A DNA stretch of 64,000 bases from positions 248,001-312,000 of the forward strand of contig NZ_SODF01000002.1 of assembly GCF_004365875.1 (NCBI RefSeq), given 5' to 3'. The translations under genes were made by a program, and so were the position numbers. Under the pieces are notes generated by a model, which saw only the letters and a list, made by a program, of their open reading frames with translations, made no database searches and had not been told where the DNA came from. Below are positions 1-9,333 of the stretch, piece after piece; within the stretch, counting starts at the first letter, position 1; each line of letters starts with the position of its first letter. Source of the stretch: Kribbella kalugense (GTDB taxonomy: Bacteria > Actinomycetota > Actinomycetes > Propionibacteriales > Kribbellaceae).

Positions 1-988
1 GTACGACGAAGGCCGCGCTACCGACCTGGTGCAGGAGGACACCGGCGCAGAGGAAGAGCAGACCCTTGAATGCCGCGTGGGTCATCAGGTGGAAGAGCGC
101 CGCATGACGACCGTCATGCGTCCCCAGCGAGAGCCCGGCGAACATGATCGCCAACTGGCTCACGGTCGACCAGGCGAGCACGCGCTTCACTTCCACCGCC
201 GCCATCGCGCAGGACGCCGCGAACAGCATCGTCACGCAGGCGACCACGGCCAGCACGGTGAGAGTGGTGTGCGCCTCGACGAACAGGTCGTACAGCCGGG
301 CGATCAGGAAGACGCCGGCGGCAACCATCGTGGCCGCGTGGATCAGCGCACTGACCGGGCTCGGGCCAGGCATGGCGTCCGGGAGCCAGGTCTGCAGCGG
401 CACCTGCGCGGACTTGCCGACCACGCCGACCAGCAGCAGGAGCGTGCCCGCGGTCAGGGTGTGCGGCTCCATCGGGCCGCTGCCGAGGTCAGAGATCCGG
501 AAGGTGTGGTACCCGACGCCGAGCACGAAGATCCCGAACAGGAAGGGGATATCGGCGAGCCTGGTCATCAGGAACGCCTTCATCGCGCCGGCCCGGGCAT
601 CCCGGCGCTCCCAGTAATGACCGATCAGCAGGTACGAGCAGGCGCCCATCACCTCCCAGCCGATCAGCAGCAGGAACAGGTTGTCCGAGATGACCACGGT
701 CACCATCGCCGCGGTGAACAGCGTCACGATCGCCGTGTACGACGCGATGCGCTCCCGGACGTACCCGATCGAGTAGACCTGGACGCACGTCGAGACGACA
801 CCGACGACGGCGAGCATCAGCACGGTCAGACCGTCGGTGCGGAACTCGTAGGCGAACCAGAAGTCCTCGCCGATCATCGCCCCGGCGGACGAGGTCTGCT
901 GCGGATCCACACCGTACAAGAGCGCGGCGGCGAGGACGACGAGCAGGGAGAAGCCGACGCCGACCACGCGCCAGGCGGTGGCGATCAT
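1..988 (-). CDS. nuoL: NADH-quinone oxidoreductase subunit L, second copy (3' part beyond window)
   Basis: Proton-pumping membrane subunit of complex I, antiporter-like family. The frame is open from ATG at 988 to the window edge, so about the first 329 residues are visible. The translation is strongly hydrophobic and carries NuoL hallmarks: a YSIGY segment followed by the [21 protein letters not shown] region, and further on [15 protein letters not shown], where main NuoL has a matching [12 protein letters not shown]. The start codon overlaps the nuoK stop (ATGA), so translation is probably coupled. It belongs to the incomplete second nuo set and is clearly diverged from the full-length NuoL at 54408-56276. 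It is cut by the window, not by mutation. Confidence 0.9.
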   Translation of the reverse strand, partial: MIATAWRVVGVGFSLLVVLAAALLYGVDPQQTSSAGAMIGEDFWFAYEFRTDGLTVLMLAVVGVVSTCVQVYSIGYVRERIASYTAIVTLFTAAMVTVVISDNLFLLLIGWEVMGACSYLLIGHYWERRDARAGAMKAFLMTRLADIPFLFGIFVLGVGYHTFRISDLGSGPMEPHTLTAGTLLLLVGVVGKSAQVPLQTWLPDAMPGPSPVSALIHAATMVAAGVFLIARLYDLFVEAHTTLTVLAVVACVTMLFAASCAMAAVEVKRVLAWSTVSQLAIMFAGLSLGTHDGRHAALFHLMTHAAFKGLLFLCAGVLLHQVGSAAFVV

Positions 989-1293
989 GATTCCACCAGG
1001 TCGCGGGCGGCGTCGGCGTCGACGTGGCCGTGACCGCGGAAGAGCAGCAGGACGATCGCCAGCCCGAGGCCGATCTCGGCCGCGGCCAGGGTGATCACGA
1101 AGACCGCCAGCGTCTGACCGGTGGCGAGGCCGTCGGCATGCCAGGCGTCGAACGCGACGAGGTTGAGGTTCACCGCGTTCAGCATCAGCTCGAAGGACAT
1201 CAGCAGGGTGATCAGGTTGCGACGGGCAAGGACGCCGTACACACCGATGCAGAACAGCACGACCGCGAGTAGCAGCGGCAGGATCAACGGCAT
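985..1293 (-). CDS. nuoK: NADH-quinone oxidoreductase subunit K, second copy
   Basis: Small three-helix membrane subunit of complex I that takes part in proton translocation. The 102 residues match the usual length (the main copy here has 99). It shows the family pattern: the GVLARRN turn, the [16 protein letters not shown] helix with the conserved buried glutamate, and a third helix with [11 protein letters not shown], which carries the second conserved glutamate. Both key acidic residues are therefore present. It lies one base after nuoJ and overlaps nuoL by four bases, so nuoI-J-K-L of the second set behave as one operon. Identification is secure; whether the complex is used is not known. 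Confidence 0.93.
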   Translation of the reverse strand: MPLILPLLLAVVLFCIGVYGVLARRNLITLLMSFELMLNAVNLNLVAFDAWHADGLATGQTLAVFVITLAAAEIGLGLAIVLLLFRGHGHVDADAARDLVES

Positions 1294-1294
1294 C

Positions 1295-1849
1295 TCAGTC
1301 CTCCTTCCCCGAGGAGGACACCGTGTCAGACCCTTCCGACAGTTTCTGCGAAGGCAGTGTCTGCGAAGGCCTTTGGGACAAGGCGATCGCGCCGATCAGC
1401 GCGGCCAGCAGCAACACCGAGAGCACCTCGAAGGGAAGCACCCAGGTCTTGAAGACTTGGGTGCCCACAGCCTGCGCGGATCCGGCGGTCACGGGTCTGA
1501 TCTTCTCGTTGCCAAAGGCAAGCACAACGCCGGCACCGAGGATCAGCGCGAGCACCGCCGCGACGACGGCCGCGAACGGACTACGGCCGGTGGTCACGTT
1601 AGGCAGCGGGTTGGTCGGCGCCTTGGTGAGCATGAGCGCGAACAGCACGAGTACGACGATCGCGCCGACGTACACCAGGATCTGCACCAGCGCGACGAAC
1701 TCGGCGTGCAGCGCGCCGAAGCAGCCCGCGACCCCGCCGAGCGCGACGACCAGCCACAGGGCGGCATGCACGATCCGACGCGACGTCACGACAAAAACGG
1801 CGGCTACGACCGCGACAGCTCCTGCGATCGAGAACAGCGCAGTGGTCAC
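1295..1849 (-). CDS. nuoJ: NADH-quinone oxidoreductase subunit J, second copy
   Basis: Membrane subunit of complex I. The start chosen is GTG at 1849, which overlaps the nuoI stop (GTGA) and gives 184 residues; a longer frame to 1906 would add an unrelated arginine-rich stretch. Five hydrophobic segments are visible, with the NuoJ signature around [20 protein letters not shown], where the conserved glycine sits in the pi-bulge helix. The protein is much shorter than the main NuoJ (269 residues), because it lacks the long hydrophilic C-terminal tail seen there. It is translated together with nuoI and nuoK. Function is inferred from family membership. Confidence 0.92.
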   Translation of the reverse strand: MTTALFSIAGAVAVVAAVFVVTSRRIVHAALWLVVALGGVAGCFGALHAEFVALVQILVYVGAIVVLVLFALMLTKAPTNPLPNVTTGRSPFAAVVAAVLALILGAGVVLAFGNEKIRPVTAGSAQAVGTQVFKTWVLPFEVLSVLLLAALIGAIALSQRPSQTLPSQKLSEGSDTVSSSGKED

Positions 1850-2328
1850 GCCTCGTCCCCCGACGCCGGACCTGGGTCGATGGGCTGGGGTGCCGGAACG
1901 GTCCACATCCAGTCGCGGAGGCGGTCCTTCTCGTGGGTCAGGTTGCGGATGTCGGTCTCGGCGTACTCGAACTCCGGCGACCAGAACAGCGCGTCGAACG
2001 GGCAGGCCTCGATGCAGATCCCGCAGTACATGCAGAGGCTGAAGTCGATCGCGAACCGGTCCAGCACGTTCCGGCTGCGCTCACGGGCCTGCTCACCGAC
2101 CGACGGCGCGGTCTCGGTGTGCGAGTCGATGTAGATGCACCAGCTCGGGCACTCGCGGGCGCACAGCATGCAGGAGGTGCAGTTCTCCTCCATCAGCGCG
2201 ATCACGCCGCGACTGCGCGGCGGCAACTCGGGCTGGACATCCGGATACTGCTCGGTGACGGACCGACGGGCCAGCGTCTTCGCCGTGACCTTCAGCCCCT
2301 CGATCAACCCCTTGCCAGGTACCCCCAC
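1846..2328 (-). CDS. nuoI: NADH-quinone oxidoreductase subunit I, second copy
   Basis: Peripheral-arm subunit that carries two [4Fe-4S] clusters and passes electrons to NuoB. Both ferredoxin motifs are intact: [12 protein letters not shown] and [12 protein letters not shown]. The GTG at 2328 is preferred because GGAGGT lies just upstream at a good distance; an ATG five codons earlier (2343) would bury this ribosome binding site inside the gene. It opens the nuoI-J-K-L block and overlaps nuoJ by four bases. The intact cluster ligands argue against a dead gene. Upstream, at 77 bases, lies a MetF-like gene on the same strand, so read-through from there is possible. Confidence 0.92.
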   Translation of the reverse strand: MGVPGKGLIEGLKVTAKTLARRSVTEQYPDVQPELPPRSRGVIALMEENCTSCMLCARECPSWCIYIDSHTETAPSVGEQARERSRNVLDRFAIDFSLCMYCGICIEACPFDALFWSPEFEYAETDIRNLTHEKDRLRDWMWTVPAPQPIDPGPASGDEA

Positions 2329-2405
2329 GCTCCCACCTCCCATCAGTAGAACCCTGCTTGCAGGAGACTAGTCGTTCCCGGCCCGATCCGGTGCGACCCG
2401 GCTGG

Positions 2406-3164
2406 TCAGAGTTCGCGCTCCAGGCGGGCCGCGACCTGCCGGTAACGGCTGACCGGTATCAGGTGAACGCCGTCGAAGGCGCCGGAGTCACGGATCTTCA
2501 GAATCTGCTCGCAGGCATGGTCGACACCGGCGTCGCGATCCCGCTCGACCGCGTCGATCAGGGCGTCCGGGATGGAGAGCTGAGGCAGGGCGGCCAGGTT
2601 GTGGGCCATCTTCGCGGAGGCGAGCACCATCACCCCGGCGTACACCGGGATGTCGAGATCCACCGACTCGCGCCAGCGGAGCAGCTCGTCGAGGTCGTAG
2701 CTGACCTGGACATAGAGGAAGTCCGCCTCGGCCTTCCAGCGCGGGACCGTGCGGAGACGGGTGGCCGCGCCGACCTGGAAGGGATTACAGCCCGGGTACG
2801 ACGTCTCGCGCGCCTGCTCGATCATCGTGCGGACCGTGAGCTGACTCGTCCGCGCCCCCTCGGCGGGGTCGTCTCCGTGGACGAAGAGGAACTGCTCGAC
2901 GCCGTACGCCGCTGCCGTCAGGAGATCCCGCCGGAAGCCGAGCAGGTTGCGGTCCCGCGAATTCAGGCAGGCGATCCCGCGGGAACCCATCGCCTGGACC
3001 TCGTTCGCCACCGCGACGCTCGACACCGTTGCCCGGCCGATGTGGTTGTCCGGAATCAGGAAGGCGTCCGCGATCGGGCTCATCACGCCGATCTGGTGCC
3101 GGACCTTCTTCAGATCGGGCCGCGTCGGCGGCTCCACCTCACACACCAGCTCGAATCCCCGCAT
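2406..3164 (-). CDS. Methylenetetrahydrofolate reductase-like protein (MetF family)
   Basis: The 252-residue protein has a MetF-type TIM-barrel pattern: an early CEVEPP strand, an AFLIPDNHIG segment, FLFVHGDDP, the PGCNPFQVGAAT stretch and a QVSYDLDELLRW segment. Such enzymes reduce 5,10-methylene- to 5-methyl-tetrahydrofolate or act on related C1 carriers. It is shorter than typical MetF (about 290 residues), like the short actinobacterial forms, so the exact substrate and cofactor are not certain. It lies 19 bases after the ECF sigma gene on the same strand and ahead of nuoI, with which it might share a transcript. No metE or metH gene is close by. Confidence 0.7.
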   Translation of the reverse strand: MRGFELVCEVEPPTRPDLKKVRHQIGVMSPIADAFLIPDNHIGRATVSSVAVANEVQAMGSRGIACLNSRDRNLLGFRRDLLTAAAYGVEQFLFVHGDDPAEGARTSQLTVRTMIEQARETSYPGCNPFQVGAATRLRTVPRWKAEADFLYVQVSYDLDELLRWRESVDLDIPVYAGVMVLASAKMAHNLAALPQLSIPDALIDAVERDRDAGVDHACEQILKIRDSGAFDGVHLIPVSRYRQVAARLEREL

Positions 3165-3183
3165 GCCTGGACCCTACAGATGA

Positions 3184-4377
3184 TCAGAGGCGGGACTGGA
3201 GGAAATCTTGTTCGGCCCGATTGGTGGTCAGGTCCAGGGCTGCCTGGTACGCGGCACGGGCCTCGGGGCGACGGTCGAGCTGGGTCAGGAGGTCGGCGCG
3301 GATGGCGTGGAAGAGGTAGTAAGAGCCCAGGTCCAGCTCGTCGATCAACGTCAGGGCCTCGGCGGGTCCGTGGACCTCGGCCACGGCGACGGCTCGGTTG
3401 AGGGCTACGACCGGAGTGGGCTCGAGGGTCAGGAGGTGGTCGTAGAGCTGGAGGATCTGGCGCCAGTCGGTGTCCGCGGCGGTGGCGGCGTCGGAGTGGA
3501 CGGCGTTGATGGCGGCCTGAAGTTGGTACGGACCAGGCTGGTTGCGGCGGAGGCAACGGCGTACCAGGTCTTGGCTCTCATCGATCAGCGTGCGGTCCCA
3601 CAGGCCGCGGTCCTGGTCGGGGAGGCGGATCAGCGAGCCGTCGGGAGTGAGTCGGGCGGGACGGCGGGAGCTCTGGAGGAGCATCAGGGCGAGCAGACCG
3701 ACTGCCTCGGGCTCGTCCGGCATCAACTCGACAAGGAGACGACCTAGACGCAGGGCCTCGGCGCTCAGTTCGTCGCGGACGAGGCTCTCGCCCGACGACG
3801 CGGCGTACCCCTCGTTGAAGATGAGGTAGACGACGGCGAGTACGCCGCGGACGCGCTCGGGGAGATCGGCTTCGTACGGGACGCGGTACGGGATGTGAGC
3901 GTTGCGGATCTTGGACTTGGCGCGGACCAGTCGCTGCGCCATCGTCGGCTCGGGGACGAGGAACGCGTGGGCGATCTCCGCCGTGGTCAGGCCGCCGAGC
4001 ATGCGGAGGGTGAGCGCGACCCGGACGTTCAGCGCGAGAGCCGGGTGGCAGCAGGTGAAGATCAGCCGGAGTCGGTCGTCGTCCACGGCGCCCACCTCCT
4101 CCGGCTCGTCCTCGGCATGCAGCAGCGCCGCCTCGGCCTGCTTGTCGGCCCGAGCCGACTCGCGCCGCAGGCGATCGATCGCACGGTTGCGAGCGGTGGT
4201 GATGATCCAGCCGGCCGGACTCGGCGGTACGCCGCTCTCCGGCCACTTCTCGACCGCCGTGGCGAACGCGTCCTGGACCGCGTCCTCGGCGATCTCGAGG
4301 TCCCCGAACACCCGGGTGAGCACAGCGACCGCGCGCCCGTGCTCGGCCCGGAAGACCCCGGCGATATCCGGACTCAC
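3184..4377 (-). CDS. ECF sigma factor of the ECF42 type (with C-terminal extension)
   Basis: Alternative RNA polymerase sigma factor. Region 2 is seen in the first 90 residues ([18 protein letters not shown], then [17 protein letters not shown]), and region 4 around residues 130-180 ([30 protein letters not shown]). About 200 further residues form the helical, TPR-like extension typical of ECF42, including the FNEGYAAS motif. The 397-residue length fits that group. ECF42 sigmas lack an ordinary anti-sigma factor and occur next to DGPF/YCII proteins, as here: the upstream DGPF gene overlaps it by four bases. The start is GTG at 4377. Target promoters cannot be told from the window. Confidence 0.9.
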   Translation of the reverse strand: MSPDIAGVFRAEHGRAVAVLTRVFGDLEIAEDAVQDAFATAVEKWPESGVPPSPAGWIITTARNRAIDRLRRESARADKQAEAALLHAEDEPEEVGAVDDDRLRLIFTCCHPALALNVRVALTLRMLGGLTTAEIAHAFLVPEPTMAQRLVRAKSKIRNAHIPYRVPYEADLPERVRGVLAVVYLIFNEGYAASSGESLVRDELSAEALRLGRLLVELMPDEPEAVGLLALMLLQSSRRPARLTPDGSLIRLPDQDRGLWDRTLIDESQDLVRRCLRRNQPGPYQLQAAINAVHSDAATAADTDWRQILQLYDHLLTLEPTPVVALNRAVAVAEVHGPAEALTLIDELDLGSYYLFHAIRADLLTQLDRRPEARAAYQAALDLTTNRAEQDFLQSRL

Positions 4378-4718
4378 GACTGAAACGGCCTGACCTCAAC
4401 CGACAGCGGACTCAACACCTTCGCCAACCGCCTCGCCCATCCGAGCGCAGCGTCCAGGTCGTCCACCTGAATGACCGTGAACCCGCCGAGGTGTTCCTTG
4501 CCCTCAGTAAATGGCCCGTCCGTGACCAGCACGTCGTCCCCGCTGGCCTTCAGCACGGTCGCAGTCTCCGGCGGATGCAGTCCGGCGGCGAACACCCATA
4601 CCCCGGCGGCCTGCATTTCCTCGTTGAGAGCCTGCAGTCCGCGGATGATCGGGTCGAGGATCTCCGGTCCCGGCGGCGGTCCGTCCGGCTGATAGATGCT
4701 GAGCAGATACTGATTCAT
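4374..4718 (-). CDS. YCII-related (DGPF domain) protein
   Basis: A 114-residue protein with the family sequence [20 protein letters not shown], which contains the DGPF signature, followed by a [13 protein letters not shown] helix. DGPF/YCII proteins are small ferredoxin-like folds that are genetically linked to ECF42 sigma factors; their biochemical role is not settled. The gene precedes the sigma gene and overlaps it by four bases (GTGA), so the two are co-translated. A ribosome binding site (GAAGGAGG) lies just before the ATG at 4718. The pair is divergent from the oxidoreductase gene at 4805. Confidence 0.9.
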   Translation of the reverse strand: MNQYLLSIYQPDGPPPGPEILDPIIRGLQALNEEMQAAGVWVFAAGLHPPETATVLKASGDDVLVTDGPFTEGKEHLGGFTVIQVDDLDAALGWARRLAKVLSPLSVEVRPFQS

Positions 4719-4804
4719 CCCAACCTCCTTCTCGCCCCTATACGAACGCCGTAGCCCGAAATCGACCGACCTGCCAGGCAGACTGTCACAGACGACAGGA
4801 GCGA

Positions 4805-5725
4805 ATGATGAAGGCAGTCCGTTTCAGCCGGTTCGGCGGGCCGGAGGTCCTCGAGCTCGTGGATCTCCCCGATCCGCATCCGGGTCCGGGCGAGGTACGG
4901 ATCGCGGTGCGCGCGGCCGGCATCAACCCGAGCGACTGGAAGAAGCGCCAGGGCCTGATGGACGAGGAGCTCCCGCAGACGCTCGGCCACGAGGCGGCGG
5001 GCGTGGTCGACGAGCTCGGCGACGGTGTTACGGACGTGGCCGTCGGAGATCGCGTGTTCGGCTTCACCGCCGAGGAGGGCGCCCAGGCCGAGCTGGCTGT
5101 GCTGGCCTACTACGCCCCGATCCCGCCGTCGCTCGACTTCCCCGAAGCGGCCGCGCTGCCGGCGGCCATCGAGACGGCGACTCGCGCGCTCGACCAGCTC
5201 GGGGTTAAGGGCGGCACCACGGTGCTCATCAATGGCGCCTCCGGAAGCGTCGGCGCTGCCGCGGTCCAGCTCGCCGTGGTGCGCGGTGCACGCGTGATCG
5301 GCACCGCCAGCCCGGCGAACCACGACTACCTCCGCTCGCTGGGCGCCGAGCCCGTTGCGTACGGCGAAGGTCTCGTCGACCGGGTCCGCGCACTCGCGCC
5401 CGAGGGCGTCGACGCCGCACTCGACGTCGCTGGGAGCGGAGTCCTGCCCGAGCTCATCGAACTCGCGGGCTTAGCGGAGCACGTCATCACAATCGCCGAC
5501 TTCGTTGGTGCGCGGGAGCACGGGGTGAGGTTCAGCCGCGGCGACGCCGGCCGGGCTCTCCACGCACTCGCTGACATCGGCGAGCTGACCGAGTCCGGCC
5601 GCTTCTCCCTCCCGGTCGCCCAGACCTTCCCCCTCGCCGACGTCGCCGAGGCGCACCGAGTCAGCGAGACCAGCCACGCCCGCGGCAAGCTCGTCCTGGT
5701 CAGCCCGGATCAAGCGGAAGCGTGA
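4805..5725 (+). CDS. NADP-dependent oxidoreductase (quinone oxidoreductase/MDR family)
   Basis: Zinc-independent medium-chain dehydrogenase/reductase of 306 residues. The N-terminal GroES-like fold shows GGPEVLELVDLPDPHPGPGE and AAGINPSDWKKRQG; the Rossmann part shows NGASGSVGAAAVQLA around residue 140, the dinucleotide-binding loop. The zinc-binding cysteines of alcohol dehydrogenases are absent, which places it with quinone or enone reductases. The substrate is unknown. Two ATG codons stand in tandem at 4805 and 4808, and GACAGGAG lies just before. It is divergent from the sigma/DGPF pair, and its 3' end overlaps the histidine kinase gene by 26 bases on the opposite strand. Confidence 0.88.
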   Translation: MMKAVRFSRFGGPEVLELVDLPDPHPGPGEVRIAVRAAGINPSDWKKRQGLMDEELPQTLGHEAAGVVDELGDGVTDVAVGDRVFGFTAEEGAQAELAVLAYYAPIPPSLDFPEAAALPAAIETATRALDQLGVKGGTTVLINGASGSVGAAAVQLAVVRGARVIGTASPANHDYLRSLGAEPVAYGEGLVDRVRALAPEGVDAALDVAGSGVLPELIELAGLAEHVITIADFVGAREHGVRFSRGDAGRALHALADIGELTESGRFSLPVAQTFPLADVAEAHRVSETSHARGKLVLVSPDQAEA

Positions 5726-7010
5726 CGGTGATCTCCAGCCCACCGCCCGGCCGCGGGACCGCCGTCACGGTCCCGCCGTGCGCCGTCGCGACCGATCGCA
5801 CGATGGAAAGCCCAAGACCAGCGCCCTTTCCACCGACCAACCGCTCGGCTCCCAGTCGATAGAACGGTTTGAACAACGAGTCCACCTCGTACGGCGGGAT
5901 CTCCGGGCCGGTGTTGGTCACGACCACCTCGACGTGGTCGTCGAGCGTCCGGCTGATCACGCGAACCCAGGTCGCGGACTCCAGGCCCATCACAATCGCC
6001 GGATCCGGCGCCGGCCCCGCGGGGCTGTCCTTGCGCGACTCAGTTGTGATGGCCTGGCGGTCCGCCACGTTGTGCCGAATCCCGTTCTCGACCAGGTTGT
6101 GGACGAGGCGTTCGAGCAGTAGCGCGTCGCCGCGGACGTGGGCGTCGCCGGGACCGCGGATCAGCTCGACGCCGGCCGTCGACGCTTCGGGGGTCAGCTG
6201 GGCGGCGACGTGGTTGACGATGTCGGCGAGGTTGACCGGGTAGACCGCTGTCAGGACCTTCTCCGAGTCGGCGAGGATCAGGAGGCCGTCGATCAGTTGT
6301 TCGTGGCGGGCGTTGATCGTGAGCAGGCTCTCGCCGAGGTCCTTCAGGTCGGCGGACGCCGTACGACGATGCATCGCCACCTCGACCAGGGCGCGGCCGA
6401 GGGTGAGCGGCGTACGGAGCTCGTGGGAGGCGTTGGCGACGAAGCGGCGCTGGCCGTCGAAGGAGTGCTCCAGGCGCTCGACCATCGTGTCGAAGGCGTT
6501 GGCCAGGTTCTTCACCTCGTCATCCGGACCGCTGAGCGCGATCCGCTCGTGCAGCCCGTGGCCGGCAGCAGGTGCCACCGCGATCCGCCGTGCTGTGTCC
6601 GTGACTCGGTGGAGTGGTGCCAGGACCCGTCCGGCGACCAGCCACCCGAAGCCGGCCGCCAACCCGCCGACGACGAGCAGGGCGATGCTGCCCTGGGTCA
6701 GTAGGGACTTGATCGCGGCCTGCCGTACCTGCTCGCGCTGCTCCGACATGACCCGCTCCGCGTCCGAGCCGGTGAGTACGTCGCCGTCCTTGTTGATCAC
6801 GTACGCCTGATTCGGCAACCGCGGCGGTGGCTGGGCGGACGGCGTACCGGTCGGTGGGCTGGTGTACGTGCCCTGGATGATCACGCGGTACTGCTGGCTC
6901 AGGTTGTTGGTGAACAGCACATAGGTCAGGCCGAGCAGCAGTACGCCGGCCACCATGAACAGACCGCCATAGATCAGGGTCAGGCGTCCCCGCAGCGTCA
7001 GTCGCCTCAC
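5700..7010 (-). CDS. Two-component sensor histidine kinase
   Basis: Membrane sensor kinase of 436 residues. One membrane segment lies near residues 12-33 and a second near 107-127; they enclose a short extracellular part with a proline-rich stretch. A HAMP-like linker follows, then the H-box ASHELRTPLT with the phospho-accepting His at about 196, and a HATPase domain with N (NLVENGIRHN) and G boxes (GKGAGLGLSIV). The start is GTG at 7010, overlapping the response-regulator stop (GTGA); a longer frame to 7130 only reads through that gene. The pair is divergent from the lipoprotein/ABC operon at 7775, its likely target (inference). Confidence 0.92.
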   Translation of the reverse strand: MRRLTLRGRLTLIYGGLFMVAGVLLLGLTYVLFTNNLSQQYRVIIQGTYTSPPTGTPSAQPPPRLPNQAYVINKDGDVLTGSDAERVMSEQREQVRQAAIKSLLTQGSIALLVVGGLAAGFGWLVAGRVLAPLHRVTDTARRIAVAPAAGHGLHERIALSGPDDEVKNLANAFDTMVERLEHSFDGQRRFVANASHELRTPLTLGRALVEVAMHRRTASADLKDLGESLLTINARHEQLIDGLLILADSEKVLTAVYPVNLADIVNHVAAQLTPEASTAGVELIRGPGDAHVRGDALLLERLVHNLVENGIRHNVADRQAITTESRKDSPAGPAPDPAIVMGLESATWVRVISRTLDDHVEVVVTNTGPEIPPYEVDSLFKPFYRLGAERLVGGKGAGLGLSIVRSVATAHGGTVTAVPRPGGGLEITVTLPLDPG

Positions 7011-7663
7011 GGGATGCGGTACCCGACGCCGGTGACGGTCTCCACCAGTCCGGGCTCCCCCAGCTTCCGGCGCAGCTTGAGGATGGTCAGCCGGACCGCT
7101 CCGGTGAACGGATCCACGTGCTCGTCCCATGCCTTCTCCAGCAGTTGTTCGGCCGACACCGTGGCGCCGTCGGCTCGCAGTAGCTCCGCGAGTACGGCGA
7201 ACTCCTTCTTCGACAGCGGGACATATCGACCGTCCCGGAACACCTCGTGCCGCGCGGGATCCAGAGCCACTCCGGCACGCCGCAGTACCGGCGGATCAGC
7301 CGGACGACTCCGCCGCCCCAGCGCGAGCACGCGGGCAGCCAGCTCAGCAAACGCGAACGGCTTGGTCAGGTAGTCGTCCGCGCCCAGTCCGAGCCCTTCG
7401 ACCCGGTCGGTGACCGCGGCGGCTGCCGTCAGCATCAGCACCCGAGTGGTCGACCCTGACTCCACCAGCTGCCGGCACACCTCGTCCCCGTGTACGACGG
7501 GGATGTCGCGGTCCAGCACCACTACGTCGTACGAATTCACGGACAGCCGCTCGAGCGCCGTACCGCCGTCGCCTGTCACGTCGACGGCATGCGAGTCGTC
7601 GCGCAACCACTCCGCGATCGCTGCCGCCAGCAACGGTTCGTCCTCGACCACCAGTACACGCAC
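7007..7663 (-). CDS. Two-component response regulator, OmpR family
   Basis: DNA-binding response regulator of 218 residues. The receiver domain has the acidic pair EDE near residue 7, the phospho-acceptor Asp 51 (VVVLDRDIP), and the conserved lysine in YLTKPFAF near residue 106. The C-terminal winged helix (about residues 125-218) ends with TVTGVGYRIP, the typical OmpR-family close. It is upstream of, and coupled to, the histidine kinase. A start at ATG 7663 gives the usual length. The 111-base gap to the divergent lipoprotein gene is where it might act, but no clear direct-repeat operator was recognised there. Confidence 0.94.
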   Translation of the reverse strand: MRVLVVEDEPLLAAAIAEWLRDDSHAVDVTGDGGTALERLSVNSYDVVVLDRDIPVVHGDEVCRQLVESGSTTRVLMLTAAAAVTDRVEGLGLGADDYLTKPFAFAELAARVLALGRRSRPADPPVLRRAGVALDPARHEVFRDGRYVPLSKKEFAVLAELLRADGATVSAEQLLEKAWDEHVDPFTGAVRLTILKLRRKLGEPGLVETVTGVGYRIP

Positions 7664-7774
7664 GCACCCATGATCGCCGACGCCGGTGTTTCCCCCGCGT
7701 TATCAGCCCTGGAAACGGCACCGAAACGCCCCACGGCCAAAGCTGACAGGCCTAATCCGATCCAAGGAGACCTG

Positions 7775-8281
7775 ATGCGTAAGACCACTTTGGCCGTCGT
7801 ACTCGCGGCATTCCTGCTGACCGGCTGTGGCTCGAACGAGCCCGACACCCAGGTCGCCTCCGGCAGTGGCACCCAGTCGGAGTCGACCGCCCCGACCAGT
7901 GCGCCGGCCAGCCTGAGCCGGGACGAGATGGCGGTCAAGTTCACCCAGTGCCTGCGGGAGAACGGGCTGAACGTGCCGGACCCCGAGCCTGGCAAGGGAC
8001 CGATGCTCAAGTTCGACAAGAACTCCGGTGTGACCCAGGAGCAGGTCCAGAAGGCGATGGAGGCCTGCCAGCAGTACAACCCGCAGGGTCAGGGCCAGGC
8101 GAACCCGCAGCAGGAGGAGAACGGCCGCAAGTTCGCCGAGTGCATGCGGAAGAACGGCGTGGAGAAGTTCCCGGACCCCAAGCCCGGCCAGCAGGGCATC
8201 ATGATCGGTCCGGGCGTCGGTGACGACCCCGACTTCCAGAAGGCGCAGGACGCCTGTCAGCCAATCCTGGCAGGTAAGTGA
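7775..8281 (+). CDS. Secreted lipoprotein with two Cys-containing repeats
   Basis: Lipoprotein of 168 residues. The signal peptide MRKTTLAVVLAAFLLTGC ends in a lipobox (LTGC) at residue 18, and a good ribosome binding site (AAGGAG) precedes the ATG. After a Ser/Thr/Gln linker the mature part holds two similar units of about 55 residues. Each begins FTQCLRENG or FAECMRKNG, continues with a PDP motif, and ends in a second cysteine (MEACQQY, QDACQPI). Two disulfide-bonded units are plausible. It is the first gene of an operon with an efflux-type adaptor and ABC transporter, so it may bind the exported compound or sense envelope stress (inference). No firm family name is assigned. Confidence 0.85.
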   Translation: MRKTTLAVVLAAFLLTGCGSNEPDTQVASGSGTQSESTAPTSAPASLSRDEMAVKFTQCLRENGLNVPDPEPGKGPMLKFDKNSGVTQEQVQKAMEACQQYNPQGQGQANPQQEENGRKFAECMRKNGVEKFPDPKPGQQGIMIGPGVGDDPDFQKAQDACQPILAGK

Positions 8282-9333
8282 TGCGCAAAGCACTGACCGC
8301 TGTGGTCGTTCTGGCCGCCGGAGGTGCCGCTAGCGCCTTTCTGGTCAACCGGGGCGACACCAGCCAGGCAACGAACCAGACTGCGCAACCACTACCGGTC
8401 AACACCGCCAAAGTCACGCAACAGACCCTCAAGGACACCGAGACCCAGGACGGCGAGCTTGGCTTCGGTACGACGTCCACGGCGGTCAACCGGGTAGCCG
8501 GGACGATCACCAGCCTCCCCGACAGCGGACAGGAGCTCCAGCGCGGCAGCACCGTCTACAGCGTCGACAACAAGCCGACCACGTTGCTGTACGGCGCACT
8601 CCCGGCGTACCGGCGGCTGGTGAACGGGAGTGAAGGGCCGGACGTCCTCCAGCTCGAGCAGAACCTCAGAGCGATGGGCTACACCGGCTTCACCGTCGAT
8701 GACGAGTACACCGCCGCCACAGCGACCGCAGTCTCGGAGTGGCAGGACGACTTGGGTCTGGACGAGACGGGGGTGGTGGAACTGGGCAGCGTCCTGTTCG
8801 CACCCGGTCACATCCGGGTGGACAGCCTCCAGGCGCAGGAGGGCGCACCGCTCGGCCCGAACCAGAACGTGCTCACCTACACCGGCACCAAGAAGGCGGT
8901 CACTGTCCAGCTTGACGCCGCCGATCAACGGCTCGCCAAGCCCAACGCGAAGATCGACATCACGCTCCCGGACGGCAAGAGCGTGCCCGGGCGGATCGAG
9001 AAGGTGTCGACGGTGATCATCCCGGCCGAGAGCCCGGACAAGGACCCGGAGACCAAGGTCGAGGTGATCGTTGCCATCGACAACCAGAAGGCGGTGGACG
9101 CCTGGGCGCTCGCGTCGGTCGACGCCACCTTCACCGACTCCGAACGGAAGAACGTGCTGACCGTCCCGGTGGCCGCGCTGGTCGCCCTGCGCGAGGGCGG
9201 CTTCGGCGTCGAGGTCACGGACGGTACGTCGTCGCACTACCTGCCGGTGAAGACCGGCCTGTTCGCGAGCGGTCAGGTCGAGGTCAGCGGCGCCGGGATC
9301 AAGGCCGGCACCGCGGTGGGGATCCCGAAGTGA
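8281..9333 (+). CDS. Membrane-fusion adaptor with peptidoglycan-binding domain
   Basis: Extracytoplasmic adaptor of 350 residues with an uncleaved or secretory N-terminal hydrophobic segment (residues 3-20). A peptidoglycan-binding domain lies at about residues 115-165 ([19 protein letters not shown] then [15 protein letters not shown]). A beta-barrel and C-terminal region of HlyD/MacA type follow ([18 protein letters not shown]). Such proteins pair with MacB-like ABC transporters. The ATG at 8281 shares one base with the lipoprotein stop (TGATG), so coupling is likely; a GTG one codon earlier is an alternative. The following ATPase gene overlaps by four bases, giving a tight four-gene operon. 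Confidence 0.88.
   Translation: MRKALTAVVVLAAGGAASAFLVNRGDTSQATNQTAQPLPVNTAKVTQQTLKDTETQDGELGFGTTSTAVNRVAGTITSLPDSGQELQRGSTVYSVDNKPTTLLYGALPAYRRLVNGSEGPDVLQLEQNLRAMGYTGFTVDDEYTAATATAVSEWQDDLGLDETGVVELGSVLFAPGHIRVDSLQAQEGAPLGPNQNVLTYTGTKKAVTVQLDAADQRLAKPNAKIDITLPDGKSVPGRIEKVSTVIIPAESPDKDPETKVEVIVAIDNQKAVDAWALASVDATFTDSERKNVLTVPVAALVALREGGFGVEVTDGTSSHYLPVKTGLFASGQVEVSGAGIKAGTAVGIPK

Noticed and set aside
1-988. Truncated nuoL as a pseudogene
   Set aside because: The frame is open to the window edge; truncation is due to the window limits.
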